Origin: an uncultured Coriobacteriales bacterium
GTDB lineage: Bacteria; Actinomycetota; Coriobacteriia; Coriobacteriales; UMGS124
Direction: 5' to 3'
Length of the DNA: 19,526 bases
Assembly (NCBI GenBank): GCA_934662525.1
Contig: CAKUKJ010000008.1
Coordinates: 1 to 19,526, forward strand
The position numbers and the translations under genes are program-made. Numbering within the stretch: position 1 is the first letter of the stretch; the number at the start of each line of letters is the position of its first letter. This document shows, piece by piece, positions 6,211-14,318 of this stretch. The notes beneath the pieces are model-generated. The model made no database searches. It was not told where the DNA came from and was given only the letters and a program-made list of their open reading frames with translations.

Positions 6211-8779
6211 CCGCTTTCAGCATCCTCTCTGCCTGGGCCCTGGTCCTCGGGAGGCTGTTGATCTTGCAGATGGCTTCAAGAAGCTGCTTCGCGTTCTCCT
6301 CGCTGCCCGATACGCGCGGGAGCACCTTCTGGCAGACGGCGAAGTCCACCGGGTCGTCGGCCGTCGCGGCCGTTGAGATGTCCATGACCGCCAGGGCCGC
6401 GCTCACATAATTCCTCATCATGAGCTGGCTTCGCGGGCTGACGCTCATGCCTGCCCCCTTGCAGGTTTCGATTACCTCGCGCAGGCGCAAGCTGGAGGAA
6501 ACGTCGATCGAGCTGCGCCTGGGGCCGAATGCCGTCTGAAGTGTGTCGATTCCGAGGGCTTCCTGTGCCGAGAAGTCGGTGTCTTCCTGCTGGAAGTCGT
6601 CGTTGTCGAAATCGAAGTCCTGAGGTTCGAGCATGATGACCCAGCTGCGGTCAAGGAAGCGCGGGGAGAGCTCTTCCGTCGTATGGTCGAAGTTGACGGT
6701 GGCGATGAACCTCAGCCAGTTCGGAACGGAGAAGGATGTGCCGCCGCCAAGCGAGAGGTTGAGCTCGGCGCTGCCGTCTTTTCTGTCGCAGGCGAGGAGG
6801 AACGGGGACCAGTAGTGCTCAATGGAGCTCAGGTTGGCCTCGTCAAGCAACATGAGATAGGGCACGCGGGGCGTCGTTGAGGCGCGCTCGGCGTCAAGCT
6901 CCGCGAACGCCGAGAAGGCCGAGCTGTTTGCGGGCTCCACGCGCTGGGAGAACGGGTTGTAGTATCCGATGAAGTCCTTGTAGCTCGTCCATCCGCGTTC
7001 GACCGAAACCTCGCAATACCGCTTGGCATTGGGTTGACTGAGGCCCAGGGCGCCGGCGATGATGCCGGCAAGCGACGTCTTGCCCGTGCCAGGGTAGCCG
7101 GCAAACGTCGTGATGTAGCCCTGCGTGAGGCAGATGAGCAAGTTCGCGATTTCGTTTCGGGGCAGCTCACGGCCAGCTCGAACGCTGACGGCGTCATATA
7201 CCCGGTCGAGAATGGCACCGGGCGCCATGTCTTCCTGTCCCGCAAGCAAGACGGGTGCGTTGACTTCGGCGGGCTCCGGCTGAGACGCTGCCGTTGAGCT
7301 TGGCGTCGTGGCGGCGGTCCCGCCCAGCGACTCGACCAGCTCCTGGACCGCGACGGACTTCAGGATATGCTCGCTTACCGCCTGCTCCTCGCGGAAGTCG
7401 TTGACGACCTTCCTGATGGCGCTCTTGGCGGCGTATTCGCCTTCTTTCAGCTCCTCAATGTGCGCCTCAAGGTCCCTTTTAGCCTTTTGGAGCCTGGCCG
7501 TCTCCTCCTTGGTTTTGTCGAGCTCGGCTTGAGCCTCTTGGATGATCCGCCTCTTTTGCTCATCGCGGGCTGATTCTGCCTTGGCGCATTCCTCCTCGGC
7601 GGCCTTGGCGCGGGCGAGGGCCTCGCTCGCGCGCTTTTCGGCAGTGTCGGCCTTGGCGTTCATGTCGGCCTCGCGTGCCTCGACCTTACGTCTTACCTGG
7701 TCGTTTGCGATGGCTATCTCATAGAAACCGGCGAAATGCTCGTCGGCCAGCACATACTCGGCAAGCTTGTCTTTGGGTATGGAGCTGACTGCCGCAGCCT
7801 TGCGTTCCTCCGAGAGCTCATCCCATGCTTCCCACGAGTCCGCCATGCGAATCATGCGTCGCCGACGCTCGTCGGACATTTTGGCCTTGGCGTCAAGGTC
7901 GGTTGCGGATTCGAGGGCTGCCTTCAGCAGTTTCACGTCGGCTTTTGAGAGGTCGGGCAGCGTTGCCTTTGCCAACCGGCCGCAGATATCGACAAGCTCG
8001 GAGTCGGTGATCCAGTCGTAGCGGGGGGTGGTGGCGCCTGCAAGCTTCCTCAGCTCGTCGATATCGATGAACTGGGCGAAAGGCGTGCCGTTCTTGTCGG
8101 CGATTTCGATATTGAACGTAAACGACGCCTCGTCTATCGCATACACATAGCGGTCGAACGACGGGGAGGCGTCAAGCGTGTAGAACCCGCCCGCGCCTGA
8201 GGCCCGCTGCATCTCAAAAGGTCCGTAGAGCAGGCGTTTGTGGTCTTCCACCTGGGCAATCATCACAAACTTCGAAACGGGTCCTGCTTGGTCGGCATAC
8301 GGGAGGACTGGTTTTTCGGGTTTGGCGGAGAAGTCCACATTGCCGCCGTCGAGGTAGATGACCTGTGCGAGGCGATATGAGGCGGATTGGCTCGCGAAGG
8401 TCTTGAACTCAACGACGGATTGGCCAGGCTTGCGTGCGGGGTCTATGACGGAATTGTATACGTGGGACTCCCCGTTGGGCCCGTAGTAGTAGTTGTCTTT
8501 GAAGCCGCTGTCGTTGATCTTCATGACGACGAGGCTCCCACAGTTGCTTTCGAGCCTGTCCTTTTCTTGGGCGCCGCCAATCACGGTCATGGGCAGGCAG
8601 CCGACATCGGGAAAGGCCGTCGGGTCAACCGGTGAGACGGTGTCGTTTTCCACGGCATACCGCGGCCAGCTGAAGATGCGGCTGCCCTGGGACGTGCCGT
8701 AATCGATATACGCCAGGAGGTCCTTCTTGACCAGACTCTCGGCGCTGTCGTACGAAGCCTTGCTTAGAACGTAGCTCAT
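6176..8779 (-). CDS. McrB-like AAA+ NTPase with coiled coil
   Basis: This 867-residue protein is the motor of a McrBC-like type IV restriction system. Residues 1-300 form an N-terminal region I cannot assign, which may recognise the target. Residues about 358-468 are a charged Ala/Glu/Lys/Arg-rich coiled coil. The AAA+ domain has Walker A GYPGTGKTS (561-569), Walker B LMLLDEANL (642-650) and FIATVNFDHTTEELSPRFLDRSW (split as FIATVNFDHTT at 691-701, RFLDRSW at 707-713). The canonical McrB MNTADRS signature is replaced by TVNFDHTT, as in the branch that pairs with DUF2357 nucleases, so GTP specificity is not certain. The ATG at 8779 has AAAGGAG upstream. Its 3' end overlaps the nuclease gene. 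The coiled coil plus nuclease layout recalls CoCoNuT systems, proposed to target RNA; that link is inference. Confidence 0.88.
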   Translation of the reverse strand: MSYVLSKASYDSAESLVKKDLLAYIDYGTSQGSRIFSWPRYAVENDTVSPVDPTAFPDVGCLPMTVIGGAQEKDRLESNCGSLVVMKINDSGFKDNYYYGPNGESHVYNSVIDPARKPGQSVVEFKTFASQSASYRLAQVIYLDGGNVDFSAKPEKPVLPYADQAGPVSKFVMIAQVEDHKRLLYGPFEMQRASGAGGFYTLDASPSFDRYVYAIDEASFTFNIEIADKNGTPFAQFIDIDELRKLAGATTPRYDWITDSELVDICGRLAKATLPDLSKADVKLLKAALESATDLDAKAKMSDERRRRMIRMADSWEAWDELSEERKAAAVSSIPKDKLAEYVLADEHFAGFYEIAIANDQVRRKVEAREADMNAKADTAEKRASEALARAKAAEEECAKAESARDEQKRRIIQEAQAELDKTKEETARLQKAKRDLEAHIEELKEGEYAAKSAIRKVVNDFREEQAVSEHILKSVAVQELVESLGGTAATTPSSTAASQPEPAEVNAPVLLAGQEDMAPGAILDRVYDAVSVRAGRELPRNEIANLLICLTQGYITTFAGYPGTGKTSLAGIIAGALGLSQPNAKRYCEVSVERGWTSYKDFIGYYNPFSQRVEPANSSAFSAFAELDAERASTTPRVPYLMLLDEANLSSIEHYWSPFLLACDRKDGSAELNLSLGGGTSFSVPNWLRFIATVNFDHTTEELSPRFLDRSWVIMLEPQDFDFDNDDFQQEDTDFSAQEALGIDTLQTAFGPRRSSIDVSSSLRLREVIETCKGAGMSVSPRSQLMMRNYVSAALAVMDISTAATADDPVDFAVCQKVLPRVSGSEENAKQLLEAICKINSLPRTRAQAERMLKAGEASGFYQFFA

Positions 8780-8867
8780 GGGGCGCGCCTCTCCTTTAGC
8801 TTCGCGGGTCGCCGACTCTTGCGGGGCGGCCGACGGCCCTGCCGCGAATGACGTTTGCGGCTATTTT

Positions 8868-8923
8868 GCCACGATATGTGGCGTGTGGCGGTTTCAGGAT
8901 GACATACGGACATACGTTGTCAA
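8868..8923 (-). promoter_or_regulatory. Candidate promoter/operator region of McrBC-like operon
   Basis: Three elements cluster about 90-145 bp upstream of the NTPase start. They are the inverted repeat GCCAC-GATAT-GTGGC (8868-8882), a perfect tandem 8-bp repeat GACATACG GACATACG (8901-8916), and a - strand TTGACA box (8918-8923). The tandem repeat touches the TTGACA box, as an operator would. No convincing -10 box was found, so the promoter itself is tentative. Confidence 0.3.
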
Positions 8924-9151
8924 TGGTTGAGGCCTTTGCTTACGCTCGCCATCAGCTGTTTGAGGATGACGCGGGGCGGGCGGCCGCGCCAAAGGACAGG
9001 GGGTCGGGTACTGCGCCGGCGATTTGAAGGCGAGCGACATGGGTGGGGGCAAACCGTAAGGCTGCCTGCGGCAAGGGTGCGGTTCAACATGCCGACTTGC
9101 CAAGGCCTGGGGGGAGTCGAGGTGGCGGGTGTCAGACACGCCTATTGACGC

Positions 9152-9247
9152 CAACGTTTCGTATGTGGTTACGGCCACGCCGCCCATTTCCTCCCAGGCG
9201 GCGACCGCCTGGTTTCGGCCTTGCCCGTGGACCTTGATGGTGCTAAG
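9152..9247 (-). pseudogene. Possible SNF2-helicase scrap
   Basis: On the - strand a reading frame contains STIKVHGQGRNQ, then AWEEMGGVAVTTYETL. The spacing of KVHG, W and GGVAVTTYETL resembles SNF2-type helicases around motif Ib, where similar GGVAVTTY strings occur. No Walker A or DEXH box is in frame nearby and the downstream residues are proline/arginine-rich without family resemblance. If real, it is a short remnant of a lost gene. The match is short and could be chance. Confidence 0.25.
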
Positions 9248-9298
9248 CGCGCTGAGCCTGGGCGACTTGGATCGGAGGCCATTCCCAAGGCCACCATT

Positions 9299-9679
9299 CT
9301 AAAGCGCAGTGCCCCGCGGCTGGTCTTCATCCAGCTCCTTCAAGCGGAACAAGCACCGGTCGAGGTAACCGTTGCGGGCATATCGGCCCAGCAGGCCCTC
9401 GGCGAAGCGGTCTTGTCTCACGAGGGTCATTATGAGGGCGCATGCCAATTCAGCGTTGGCGTGTTCCACGTCGCAGGCGGCAAAGCTTTCGTCCGACATT
9501 TCGACTCCATAGCGCTCGAGTGTCTCAAAGTAATCGATTTTGGTGTACCCGTCCGAGTCATAGAACGCATCATGGTGGTAGAACGCATCCGTAAAGTCAT
9601 CGAGGCCGCATGTCCCCCAGTCGTCTTCGCTCTTTCTGCCGGCTAGCTCTCCGGCGAATGCAGTCAGTGTCTCGTACAT
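9299..9679 (-). CDS. DUF6508-like small protein
   Basis: This is a 126-residue acidic soluble protein beginning MYETLTAFAG. The second half carries what I recognise as the DUF6508 pattern: YFETLERYGVEM, a CDVEHANAE stretch, then ACALIMTLVRQDRFAEGLL and GYLDRCLFRLKELDE, compared with the usual ALIMGAVRAERFCDG and WLxRLKxID. The start at 9679 is supported by GGGAG about 6 nt upstream; the frame extends further but reads as proline/arginine-rich non-family sequence. DUF6508 proteins are small proteins of unknown function that I recall from mobile or accessory regions of gut bacteria. The gene stands alone between the decayed stretch and the divergent MarR operon. Confidence 0.75.
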   Translation of the reverse strand: MYETLTAFAGELAGRKSEDDWGTCGLDDFTDAFYHHDAFYDSDGYTKIDYFETLERYGVEMSDESFAACDVEHANAELACALIMTLVRQDRFAEGLLGRYARNGYLDRCLFRLKELDEDQPRGTAL

Positions 9680-9966
9680 GCCTATCTCCCGTCTTCTGGT
9701 TGATATACCTGCTGGCAAGCCGTACAGCACAGACAGTATCGACAAAAACGGGAAGACTGGTAAACCGTCGGGGGACATTTGGGCTGATTTGGGGCGAGGA
9801 CGGGTTGGGGTCAAGGGGGCGTGGGGGCGCTAGGAACAAGAGGGGAGGCGCAAGGTCTTCCCTCTCGCATGCTCCTCACTAAAGAGGCGCGATGGCCAGC
9901 AGGGGTGCCGCAAGAACAGATGCGGCCATGCGGGAATTATGGATTCTAGCCTCGCATGACGTGTAC
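9680..9966. other. Divergent gap between DUF6508 and MarR genes
   Basis: No gene is recognised here. It should hold the DUF6508 promoter on the - strand and the upstream promoter part of the MarR operon on the + strand. A bulged hairpin, AGAGGGGA (9839-9846) with TCCCTCT (9859-9865), is the only structure seen outside the MarR operator. Confidence 0.4.
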
Positions 9967-10008
9967 TTAGTCTATCGTTGGACTATATTTAGTCCAACGA
10001 TAGACTAA
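9967..10008. promoter_or_regulatory. Double MarR-type operator over the -10 box
   Basis: TTAGTCTATCGTTGGACTA (9967-9985) and TAGTCCAACGATAGACTAA (9990-10008) are perfect 19-bp inverted repeats separated by TATT. Each arm is itself a dyad, TAGTCYA-N4-TRGACTA, so there are four half-sites and two operators with centres 22 bp apart, about two helical turns. A TATATT -10-like box (9984-9989) sits between them. The element ends 17 bp before the MarR start. MarR proteins bind dyads of this size, so autorepression is the natural reading. Confidence 0.85.
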
Positions 10009-10025
10009 TAAGGAGAGGGGACAAC

Positions 10026-10460
10026 ATGGCGGATACGGCGTTCCCAAAGGAGTTGTGGGGTTGTTGGCGCGATTTGACGGTCGCGTACAACACGTTCGCG
10101 TGCCAGGCGGGTGTCGATACGAGCGAGCTCTATGTTGTGGACGCGCTCTGGGATGTCGACGGCGGGCTGACTCAGCGCGAAATCGGTGAGCTTTGCGACA
10201 TGGGCAAGCAAACCGTCAGCGTCGTCTGCAAGAGGCTTGAAGCGCGGGCCGACATCTGCTCGCAGCAAAGCAGAACGGACAAGCGGGCGAAAATCGTCGT
10301 CCTGACGAGCGACGGTCGTGCTCGATGGTGGGATGCCATCGAGAAAATGCGCGCATGCGAGGCGAGTGCTGTGGCGGGCATTTCGAAAGAGGACGCTGAC
10401 CACTTCATGAGAATTTGCAAGCGCTACACCGAGGCCTTTGTCAAAGAGGTGCAACGATGA
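10026..10460 (+). CDS. MarR-family repressor
   Basis: This 144-residue protein has the MarR winged-helix layout: N-terminal helices with LYVVDALWDV, then GGLTQREIGELCDMGKQTVS (HTH, about 48-67), the wing with RTDKRAKIVVLTSDGR, and a C-terminal dimerisation helix. The ATG at 10026 has AAGGAG and GAGGGG just upstream. It is the first gene of a three-gene operon; its stop overlaps the next start (ATGA). With the double operator directly in front, it most likely represses itself and the two efflux genes until a ligand, perhaps a cationic drug carried by the pump, releases it. The ligand is not known. Confidence 0.92.
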   Translation: MADTAFPKELWGCWRDLTVAYNTFACQAGVDTSELYVVDALWDVDGGLTQREIGELCDMGKQTVSVVCKRLEARADICSQQSRTDKRAKIVVLTSDGRARWWDAIEKMRACEASAVAGISKEDADHFMRICKRYTEAFVKEVQR

Positions 10461-10777
10461 ACCCGTATCTGCTTCTGGGCGCCTCGGTGGTCTTTGAGGT
10501 TTTCGCCGACACGTGCATGAAACTCTCCGAAGGATTCACGCGCAAACAATACATCGTGGGAGTTGCCGCAGGCTATGCCGTCTCGTTCGTCATGCTCTCG
10601 AAAGTGCTGATGACGCTGCCTTTGGGCATTTCCTACGCAATATGGACGAGCGTTGCGGTCGCACTTACCGCAGTAGTCAGCCGAATCATCTGGAAAGAGC
10701 GCTTCAACGTGAAGAAAGTCGCGGGCATCGCGCTCATCATCGTAGGCGTCGCCTGCCTGAGGATGGGGGCGATGTAA
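10457..10777 (+). CDS. SMR efflux subunit 1
   Basis: This 106-residue protein has four transmembrane helices and belongs to the small multidrug resistance family. It begins MNPYLLLGASVVFE, placing the essential membrane glutamate at position 14 as in EmrE, followed by MKLSEGFT and the YAIWTSVAVAL signature of helix 3. The start at 10457 overlaps the MarR stop and has AGAGGTG upstream. Upstream in-frame residues are dropped since they overlap MarR and break the E14 register. The next gene encodes a second SMR protein, so the pair probably forms a heterodimeric proton-coupled exporter like EbrAB. Substrates cannot be read from sequence. Confidence 0.93.
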   Translation: MNPYLLLGASVVFEVFADTCMKLSEGFTRKQYIVGVAAGYAVSFVMLSKVLMTLPLGISYAIWTSVAVALTAVVSRIIWKERFNVKKVAGIALIIVGVACLRMGAM

Positions 10778-11131
10778 ATGAAGGGCAAGTCCATTTTGCT
10801 TCTTGCATTCGCAATCGCAAGCGAGACGATCGGCACGACGTGCCTGAAGCTTTCCGACGGTTTCTCTCACCCGCTTTTCAGCGTGGTTACGGCCGTCTGT
10901 TACATCGTCTCGTTAAGCATGCTCACCTCGGCGCTCAAACACCTGAGCTTGGGAATGGCATACGGCATTTGGGGCGGCGTCGGGACGATGCTGACGACGA
11001 TTGTCGGCATCGCTTTATGGCACGACCCGTTTACTCTCGTCATGGGAGTCGGCATGGTGGCCATCATCGCGGGAGTGGCCTTGCTGAGTGCGGGCACGCA
11101 AGAAGCCGAGGAGGCCGTACTGGTGAAGTGA
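10778..11131 (+). CDS. SMR efflux subunit 2
   Basis: This 117-residue SMR protein starts one base after the stop codon of subunit 1. It has four hydrophobic helices, the membrane glutamate at position 16 (AFAIASETIGTT), LKLSDGFSHPL and the helix-3 signature MAYGIWGGVGTML. The C terminus ends in a short acidic tail (TQEAEEAVLVK). The immediate junction and sequence divergence from subunit 1 point to a paired, oppositely inserted heterodimer. It is the last gene of the MarR operon. A weak hairpin (AGGCCGT 11112-11118 with ACGGCCT 11131-11137) spans the stop but has no T-run. Confidence 0.93.
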   Translation: MKGKSILLLAFAIASETIGTTCLKLSDGFSHPLFSVVTAVCYIVSLSMLTSALKHLSLGMAYGIWGGVGTMLTTIVGIALWHDPFTLVMGVGMVAIIAGVALLSAGTQEAEEAVLVK

Positions 11132-11255
11132 CGGCCTTCGAGGGCTTGTTCGCGCAGCATGGCAATGGCCCGACGGTAGCCGGCAGTTTGTATGGACCGC
11201 CGTTCTTCGACAGGCCAAGCGGGCAAAACTAGGCTCAGCGGTCGGGGCGCGCGCT

Positions 11256-14024
11256 TCAAAACCTCCTGCGCGACTGGCGGCGAAAGCACCGCTCGCATAT
11301 GCCGAAGCGATGGCCCCAGGGCAGGGGCCGCCCGCACGACGAGCAACGGCGCGCCTCGTAGCTCTGCCGCGCAAGGAAAGACGAAATGTCGGCCGAGACC
11401 TCGTCGCGCAAGAGGGCGACGTCGCTGACGCTCACGGCCGCCGCGGTGGGGTGCCCCTCTCCCGGGCCCAACAGATAGGCGCCGACCAGGTCGAGCTTGT
11501 CGTAGACCGTCTGCATGGACTCGAGGTCGTCTTTGTCCCAGCCCTTGTCGAAGTCGGGCAACGGGGTTCCTGCCACATGGGCGCGCAGTATCGCTTCCCA
11601 CAGGTCGAGCGCGGAGCCGTTGGCCGATTTGAAAGGCAGCGTCGCGAAGGCATACACCGTCCGCGCGTCCGCCGTGACCTTCTCCGCCCTCTCGGCAAGC
11701 ATGGCCTCCTCTGAGTAGTCGGCGCAGCGGAAGGGCGCCGGCGCCTTCGCGTTCGACCAGGCGTCGAAGAGCGCTGAGACGGGCGCGTCGATGTCCAGCA
11801 GGGTTCGGGGAAACGAGAGCGTCGCGCTGCGGACGGGGCGGACCTTTGCGGCCAGGGCGTCTGCCACAAACGTGGGGTCTACGGCAGATGCCGCCTCCCC
11901 GGCCTCGGCATAGCCATAGCGCCCCGCGCGCCCCGCAATCTGCTTGACCTCGCCGGGGGTCAGCGTCACACGCTCGCGGCCGTTGAACTTGTCGTGCCGC
12001 AGGAACACCACGCGCTTCACGGGCAGGTTGAGCCCCATACCGATGGCGTCGGTCGCCACCACCACCTCGGCGTCGCCCTCGCGAAAGCGCCGCGCCTCGG
12101 CTTGGCGCACGGCGTGGGGGAGCGCCCCGTACACCACGCAGCAGGTGCGGCCCGCGCTGTGGAGCTCTGCCGCCGCAGCGTGGACGTCGCGCTTCGAGAA
12201 GGCGATGCAGGCGTCGCCCGGCTGCACGTCTTCGGGGAAGCGCACAAGCTGGGGGAGGGGCCGCAGCGGGTTCAGGCGCTCGTGACGCTGCGCGCGGTAG
12301 GTGTCGCCGAAGCGCTTGCGGCATCCGTCCAAGATGCGGCGGACGATGTCGAGGCCCTCCGGCGCGCAGCATATGTGCAGCTCATCGGCATCGACGCCGA
12401 TGAGCGCGCGGCTCCAGGCACCCCCGCGGTTGGGGTCGCCCAGCATCTGTGCCTCATCTATCACGGCCACGTCCCAGCTGTCCCGGGGGTCAAACATCTC
12501 GACCGTGGAGGCGACGTGCTCGGCCCCCTCCACAAGGCGCCGCTCCTCCCCGGTCACGAGCGAGCAGGGGCAGTCGCGGTCGTTCGACGCGTCGGCCACC
12601 TCTGCGGCAAGGAGGCGCAGAGGACCGAGGTAGACGGCGCGCCCGGCGTTTCTGAATGCCGTGAGCGCGTCATGGGTCTTGCCGGCATTCGTGGGGCCGA
12701 CATGAACGATGACCTTGCGGGGGTGCGTGCGATGTGAGGGATACCCCAGATACGGGTCGGCCTTGGCGGACACCGCCGCTTCGGCGTGCGCACGTTTCAA
12801 AGCCGCCTGGAACGCTCGCTCGCCCTCTCTGCCGGAGGCCAAGTCTGCGCCCAATGTGCGCAGCTTCGGGTTGGCGGACGTGCACAGCGCGTCGATATAG
12901 GCGTCCGTATCAAAAGAGCGGCAAAGCGAGGCCTCGAAGGCGGGCATTCGGCATGCGAGGAGCTGGTTCTTTACGTAATCGTGGGCATCGGGGCCGATCA
13001 GCGATGACCCAAGCCGGTTGAGGTCGCGGTCGGCCTTCAGCAGGTCGCGGTACACGCGGTCTGCAAGGCCCTGCTCCTGGCCCTTCTTTCGGGCCTTGGT
13101 ATCTAGCGTGCGGACAAGGGAGCGACGCCAGGCGCCGCTGTCGCCCATGACGCGGCCGGCGACTTCGAGGCTGGTCTCGGACATCCTCACGAAGCCGTGC
13201 TTGCCGTATGCGCAGAGCAGCAGCTCGTCGTCGGCGGCCTTGCGGGCAAGCTCGCGTGCGAGCCGGTCGCAATACGCCTGCTCGCCGCCGAGCAAGGCGA
13301 ACACGTCGCGGTCCGGCGGGTACTGCTCGACGAGGCTTTTGTGTAGGAGGAGCTTCGTGCGTGCCTGGCGCGCGTCCCGAACGCAGCGTCTCAGGTCGTC
13401 GGCCTTGGTACCGGTGCGTTGGGCCATCTCGTTGCGATAGGCCTGAAGGATTCCCGCCGGGATGTCGTCGTCGCTCGTTGCCTGCCGCCAAGACGAGAGC
13501 GTCTGCGCAAGGAGGGCCTTGTAGGCGTCGGATGTCTTGAAGTCGCGCGGCCAGTGCCGCTCGCAGCCGTGCGTGCGCTGGCGGTCCTTCTCGATTGCCG
13601 AGCGGGCCAGGCGCTGGGCCGTGCCCGAACGCTCGGCGAGCCAGGACGCGAGCGCCTCGTCTCTGCCCGGATGGGCGAATCTGCCTGCATAATCGTCGGA
13701 TTCGTCCTTGCGCGTCGTGCGCCATCCGGAGCCGGCGAGCTCGCCGAAGGCGGAATCAGACTCCAATACGGCTATGAACCGGGTCTCGAGCTCCAGATAA
13801 TCGCGTTCTTGGGGAGAAAGCCAGAGGTCGAGGCCTGCAGGCGGGAGAGAGTCATCGGCCGGCGCATCTGTCGAGGCGGCTGCGTCCCAGGCGTCCTCGA
13901 TGATTCGCGCGAGCTCGTTGAGGCGCCACAGTTCTCGCGGGTCAAAGGGGCGGTGCTTAGGAGGCCTGTTCGGGGCCTTATCATCCTGCTCGGGGGCGGT
14001 GCTGTCGGTTTGTGTGTCTTTCAA
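11256..14024 (-). CDS. SUV3-like superfamily 2 RNA helicase with zinc ribbon
   Basis: This protein of about 922 residues resembles the SUV3/SUPV3L1 helicases of mitochondria and some bacteria. Residues 1-440 are a helical, charged N-terminal region without a clear match. The helicase core follows: VHVGPTNAGKTH (motif I, about 441-451), VIDEAQML (motif II, 521-528), RGGAWSRALIG, VVATDAIGMGLNLPVKR (motif V) and QIAGRAGRYG (motif VI, 695-704). The C terminus has CSSC and CERC pairs near 894-913, a likely zinc ribbon. The TTG at 14024 is chosen because AGGAG lies about 10 nt upstream; a TTG at 14141 extends it by 39 residues but has no ribosome site. It is convergent with the SMR operon. RNA turnover is the family role; a specific bacterial role is not known. 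Confidence 0.88.
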   Translation of the reverse strand: MKDTQTDSTAPEQDDKAPNRPPKHRPFDPRELWRLNELARIIEDAWDAAASTDAPADDSLPPAGLDLWLSPQERDYLELETRFIAVLESDSAFGELAGSGWRTTRKDESDDYAGRFAHPGRDEALASWLAERSGTAQRLARSAIEKDRQRTHGCERHWPRDFKTSDAYKALLAQTLSSWRQATSDDDIPAGILQAYRNEMAQRTGTKADDLRRCVRDARQARTKLLLHKSLVEQYPPDRDVFALLGGEQAYCDRLARELARKAADDELLLCAYGKHGFVRMSETSLEVAGRVMGDSGAWRRSLVRTLDTKARKKGQEQGLADRVYRDLLKADRDLNRLGSSLIGPDAHDYVKNQLLACRMPAFEASLCRSFDTDAYIDALCTSANPKLRTLGADLASGREGERAFQAALKRAHAEAAVSAKADPYLGYPSHRTHPRKVIVHVGPTNAGKTHDALTAFRNAGRAVYLGPLRLLAAEVADASNDRDCPCSLVTGEERRLVEGAEHVASTVEMFDPRDSWDVAVIDEAQMLGDPNRGGAWSRALIGVDADELHICCAPEGLDIVRRILDGCRKRFGDTYRAQRHERLNPLRPLPQLVRFPEDVQPGDACIAFSKRDVHAAAAELHSAGRTCCVVYGALPHAVRQAEARRFREGDAEVVVATDAIGMGLNLPVKRVVFLRHDKFNGRERVTLTPGEVKQIAGRAGRYGYAEAGEAASAVDPTFVADALAAKVRPVRSATLSFPRTLLDIDAPVSALFDAWSNAKAPAPFRCADYSEEAMLAERAEKVTADARTVYAFATLPFKSANGSALDLWEAILRAHVAGTPLPDFDKGWDKDDLESMQTVYDKLDLVGAYLLGPGEGHPTAAAVSVSDVALLRDEVSADISSFLARQSYEARRCSSCGRPLPWGHRFGICERCFRRQSRRRF

Positions 14025-14176
14025 TGCGGCCAGGCTCCTCGTGGCGAAGAAGTGCGTTTGCAAGATTGTATACGCACCGTCGGCTGCCTGGTGACCTGAA
14101 CGTCTCGCATTGCGGTTGCACCCTGCGCAAACAGTTGCCAAGTCTCATGCTCGGCGGCTTGGAAAGAACGATGTGC

Positions 14177-14291
14177 GAAAACATCCGGGTAAAACCTCTG
14201 AAAACATCCGGTCAAAGATGCCGAAAACATCCGGTCAGAAATCATGAAAACCACCGGTTCGATTCCCTGAAAACCTCTGGAGTGATGCATT
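14177..14291 (+). repeat. Five tandem 23-bp repeats
   Basis: Five units start at 14177, 14200, 14223, 14246 and 14269, exactly 23 bp apart. Units 1-3 begin GAAAACATCCGG; unit 4 reads GAAAACCACCGG and unit 5 GAAAACCTCTGG. Units 2 and 3 match at 18 of 23 positions, with variation in the last eight. Decay increases toward unit 5. The array is not CRISPR because the units abut without spacers. Its period and GAAAA core match the array at 1579-1647, and it ends about 28 bp before a DUF4143-like N-terminal stump. Confidence 0.8.
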
Positions 14292-14318
14292 ACGCCTGGT
14301 CAAAAGCGGAGGTGGGGG

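Larger units (their letters stand above)
8780..9298. other. Gene-poor stretch upstream of restriction operon
   Basis: No intact gene is recognised in these 519 bases. The part nearest 8779 should hold the restriction operon promoter. On the - strand a consensus TTGACA (8918-8923) is present, but no good -10 lies 17 bp away. The distal part holds a possible helicase scrap (9152-9247) and an 8-bp-arm hairpin, CCAGGCGG / CCGCCTGG with a 3-nt loop (9194-9212), with no T-run after it on the - strand. Confidence 0.5.

Noticed and set aside
8894..9187. 97-codon - strand frame as an intact gene
   Set aside because: No ribosome site at its ATG, proline/arginine-rich composition, and the only family-like segment extends upstream of the start, so at most it is a remnant.
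9194..9212. Intrinsic terminator after DUF6508
   Set aside because: The hairpin is strong (8-bp arms, 3-nt loop) but on the - strand it is followed by GAGGAAA, not T residues, and lies about 90 bp past the stop.
10900..12372. Long - strand open frame of about 490 codons
   Set aside because: It crosses the SMR2 gene and the SUV3-like helicase gene in another frame, is arginine/proline-rich and matches no family. It is a GC-rich shadow.
14177..14291. CRISPR array
   Set aside because: The 23-bp units abut directly, vary among themselves and have no unique spacers or cas genes nearby.
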